From Pseudooceanicola aestuarii (GTDB taxonomy: Bacteria; Pseudomonadota; Alphaproteobacteria; Rhodobacterales; Rhodobacteraceae), in the NCBI RefSeq assembly GCF_010614805.1, contig NZ_JAAFZC010000002.1, positions 62,001 to 126,000 of the forward strand: a stretch of DNA of 64,000 nt, read 5' to 3'. This document shows positions 63,049 to 64,000 of this stretch, piece by piece. A program made the translations under genes and the position numbers. The first letter of the stretch is position 1. The number at the start of each line of letters is the position of its first letter. The notes beneath the pieces were generated by a model. The model was not told the DNA's origin and ran no database searches. It saw nothing but the letters and a program-made list of their open reading frames with translations.

Positions 63049-64000
63049 ATGTCGGCAACTTGGATTTTCCTGATCGTTCTGGCGCTCGCCGTCGTCGGCT
63101 ACGTTCTCGGACGCGGGCGTGCGATGCGCTCTGCCGACGGGAACAGTCGTAATCTTCATTCGCTGCCGTCCTATTACGGCTTCAACACCGCGCTGTTCGT
63201 GCTGGTGCCCGCGCTGCTGCTGCTGGGCGTCTGGCTGATCGCGCAGCCTGCGGCCATCCAGTATCGCGTCGCCGACCTGATCCCGGCGGCCAGCTATGAA
63301 AACAGCGGTCAGCTTAACCTGATCATGTCCGACGTGCGCCGGGTCGCCGACGGGCTGGACCTGGCGGTCACACGCGGGGCCCTGACCGCGGGCGCGGCAG
63401 ATGCGCTGGATGCCGGCTCCACCGACGTGCGCGGCACGCTGGCCCAGGTCGGTGTCGCCCTCGGATCGGATGTGGACAACGCGACGTTGAACGCCGCGCA
63501 ACGCTACCGTGAACTGAACACCCTGGGCAGCACCGCGCGCAGTGTCGTCGTTTTGCTATTGGCGCTGGCCGGGCTGGGCTATGCGCTCAGCCGGACCAAC
63601 CGTGACTTCCGCGCCCGCAATTCGGTCGAGAAGGTCGTGATGGCGCTGCTGATCGCCGCCGCCTCCATCGCCATCCTGACCACCGTCGGCATCGTCCTGT
63701 CGCTGGTCTTCAACACCATCGAGTTCTTCCGCCTTTATCCGGCCGACGAGTTCTTCTTTGGCCTGACCTGGAGCCCGTCCTTCGGCGGCGGCTCGGAGCT
63801 GGGGATTCTGCCGCTGTTCTGGGGCACGTTCTACATCTCCATCCTGGCGCTGCTCGTGGCGGTGCCGATCGGGCTGTTCGCCGCGATCTACCTGTCCGAA
63901 TACGCCAGCCCCACAACCCGCGCCTTTGCCAAGCCGCTCCTGGAGGTCCTGGCGGGCATCCCGACCATCGTCTACGGCCTTTTCGCGCTGCTGACCGTCG
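63049..64000 (+). CDS. pstC: Phosphate ABC transporter permease PstC, N-terminal part
   Basis: The frame starts at ATG 63049 and is open to the window's end (about 317 codons). It has a first helix (ATWIFLIVLALAVVGYVLG), a second (FVLVPALLLLGVWLIA), a periplasmic-like segment of about 90 residues, then VVVLLLALAGLGYALSRTN and the PstC core FWGTFYISILALLVAVPIGL with LEVLAGIPTIVYGLFALLTV. The long N-terminal extension is normal for the alphaproteobacterial form. The C-terminal part is outside the window. Confidence 0.9.
   Translation, partial: MSATWIFLIVLALAVVGYVLGRGRAMRSADGNSRNLHSLPSYYGFNTALFVLVPALLLLGVWLIAQPAAIQYRVADLIPAASYENSGQLNLIMSDVRRVADGLDLAVTRGALTAGAADALDAGSTDVRGTLAQVGVALGSDVDNATLNAAQRYRELNTLGSTARSVVVLLLALAGLGYALSRTNRDFRARNSVEKVVMALLIAAASIAILTTVGIVLSLVFNTIEFFRLYPADEFFFGLTWSPSFGGGSELGILPLFWGTFYISILALLVAVPIGLFAAIYLSEYASPTTRAFAKPLLEVLAGIPTIVYGLFALLTV

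Overview
The window is a GC-rich alphaproteobacterial chromosome segment, almost certainly Rhodobacteraceae (Roseobacter group). Evidence: an iscR-suf operon with a cysteine-poor IscR, an Irr-type operator, an IalB protein, a class II DAHP synthase, a LivKKGF-HM cluster and an aa3-type oxidase cluster, all in high-GC codon usage with many 4-base ATGA/GTGA gene overlaps. Between about 15.83 and 26.06 kb the base composition falls visibly and the gene content changes to plasmid and defence type. This is an integrated mobilizable element.

Layout. 0-6.3 kb: partial DMT exporter, iron-binding protein, MazG, agmatinase, DUF2254 membrane protein, HD hydrolase and an alpha/beta hydrolase. 6.4-15.7 kb: promoter with an Irr-like palindrome, then iscR, a cysteine desulfurase, sufB, three non-Fe-S passengers, sufC, sufD, two YIP1-type membrane proteins and sufS. 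15.79-26.10 kb: a tRNA-Arg(CCG) gene cut in two by a 10.2-kb island whose ends share a 23-bp anticodon-arm repeat. The island carries its own complete tRNA-Arg(CCG), an MT-A70 methyltransferase abutting a BglII-like nuclease, a VirB2-like and a Flp-like pilin gene diverging from a 40-bp palindrome, a MobA/MobL relaxase with an adjacent MOBQ-type oriT, a small replication-type operon, overlapping excisionase and integrase genes, and a two-gene cassette (four-helix membrane protein plus DGQHR/DndB-like protein).

26.2-33.3 kb: cytochrome oxidase operon (CuA subunit fused to cytochrome c, subunits I and III fused, assembly factor, tri-haem cytochrome) and periplasmic Cu/Zn superoxide dismutase. 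33.5-37.2 kb: PaoABC-like molybdenum aldehyde oxidoreductase. 37.7-42.9 kb: cell envelope genes (DUF882 protein, L,D-transpeptidase, LpxD, acyl carrier protein, ketoacyl synthase). 43.0-46.7 kb: IalB, a HerA-like ATPase and a membrane-bound LytTR regulator. 47.1-55.4 kb: branched-chain amino-acid-type ABC transporter with two paralogous binding proteins and a GlxA-type regulator. 55.5-64 kb: DAHP synthase, a PAS protein, YicC, guanylate kinase, gamma carbonic anhydrase and the start of the phosphate regulon (PhoR-like kinase, Pho box, PstS, partial PstC).

The strongest candidate for something undescribed is the island. It breaks an essential-type tRNA gene inside its anticodon arm and brings a sequence-diverged replacement. 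Next to its integrase it carries a membrane-protein/DGQHR pair that I cannot match to a described system, and it has an unusual pair of divergent pilin-like genes without any secretion machinery. All function calls are from reading the sequence and family knowledge; no database search was run.
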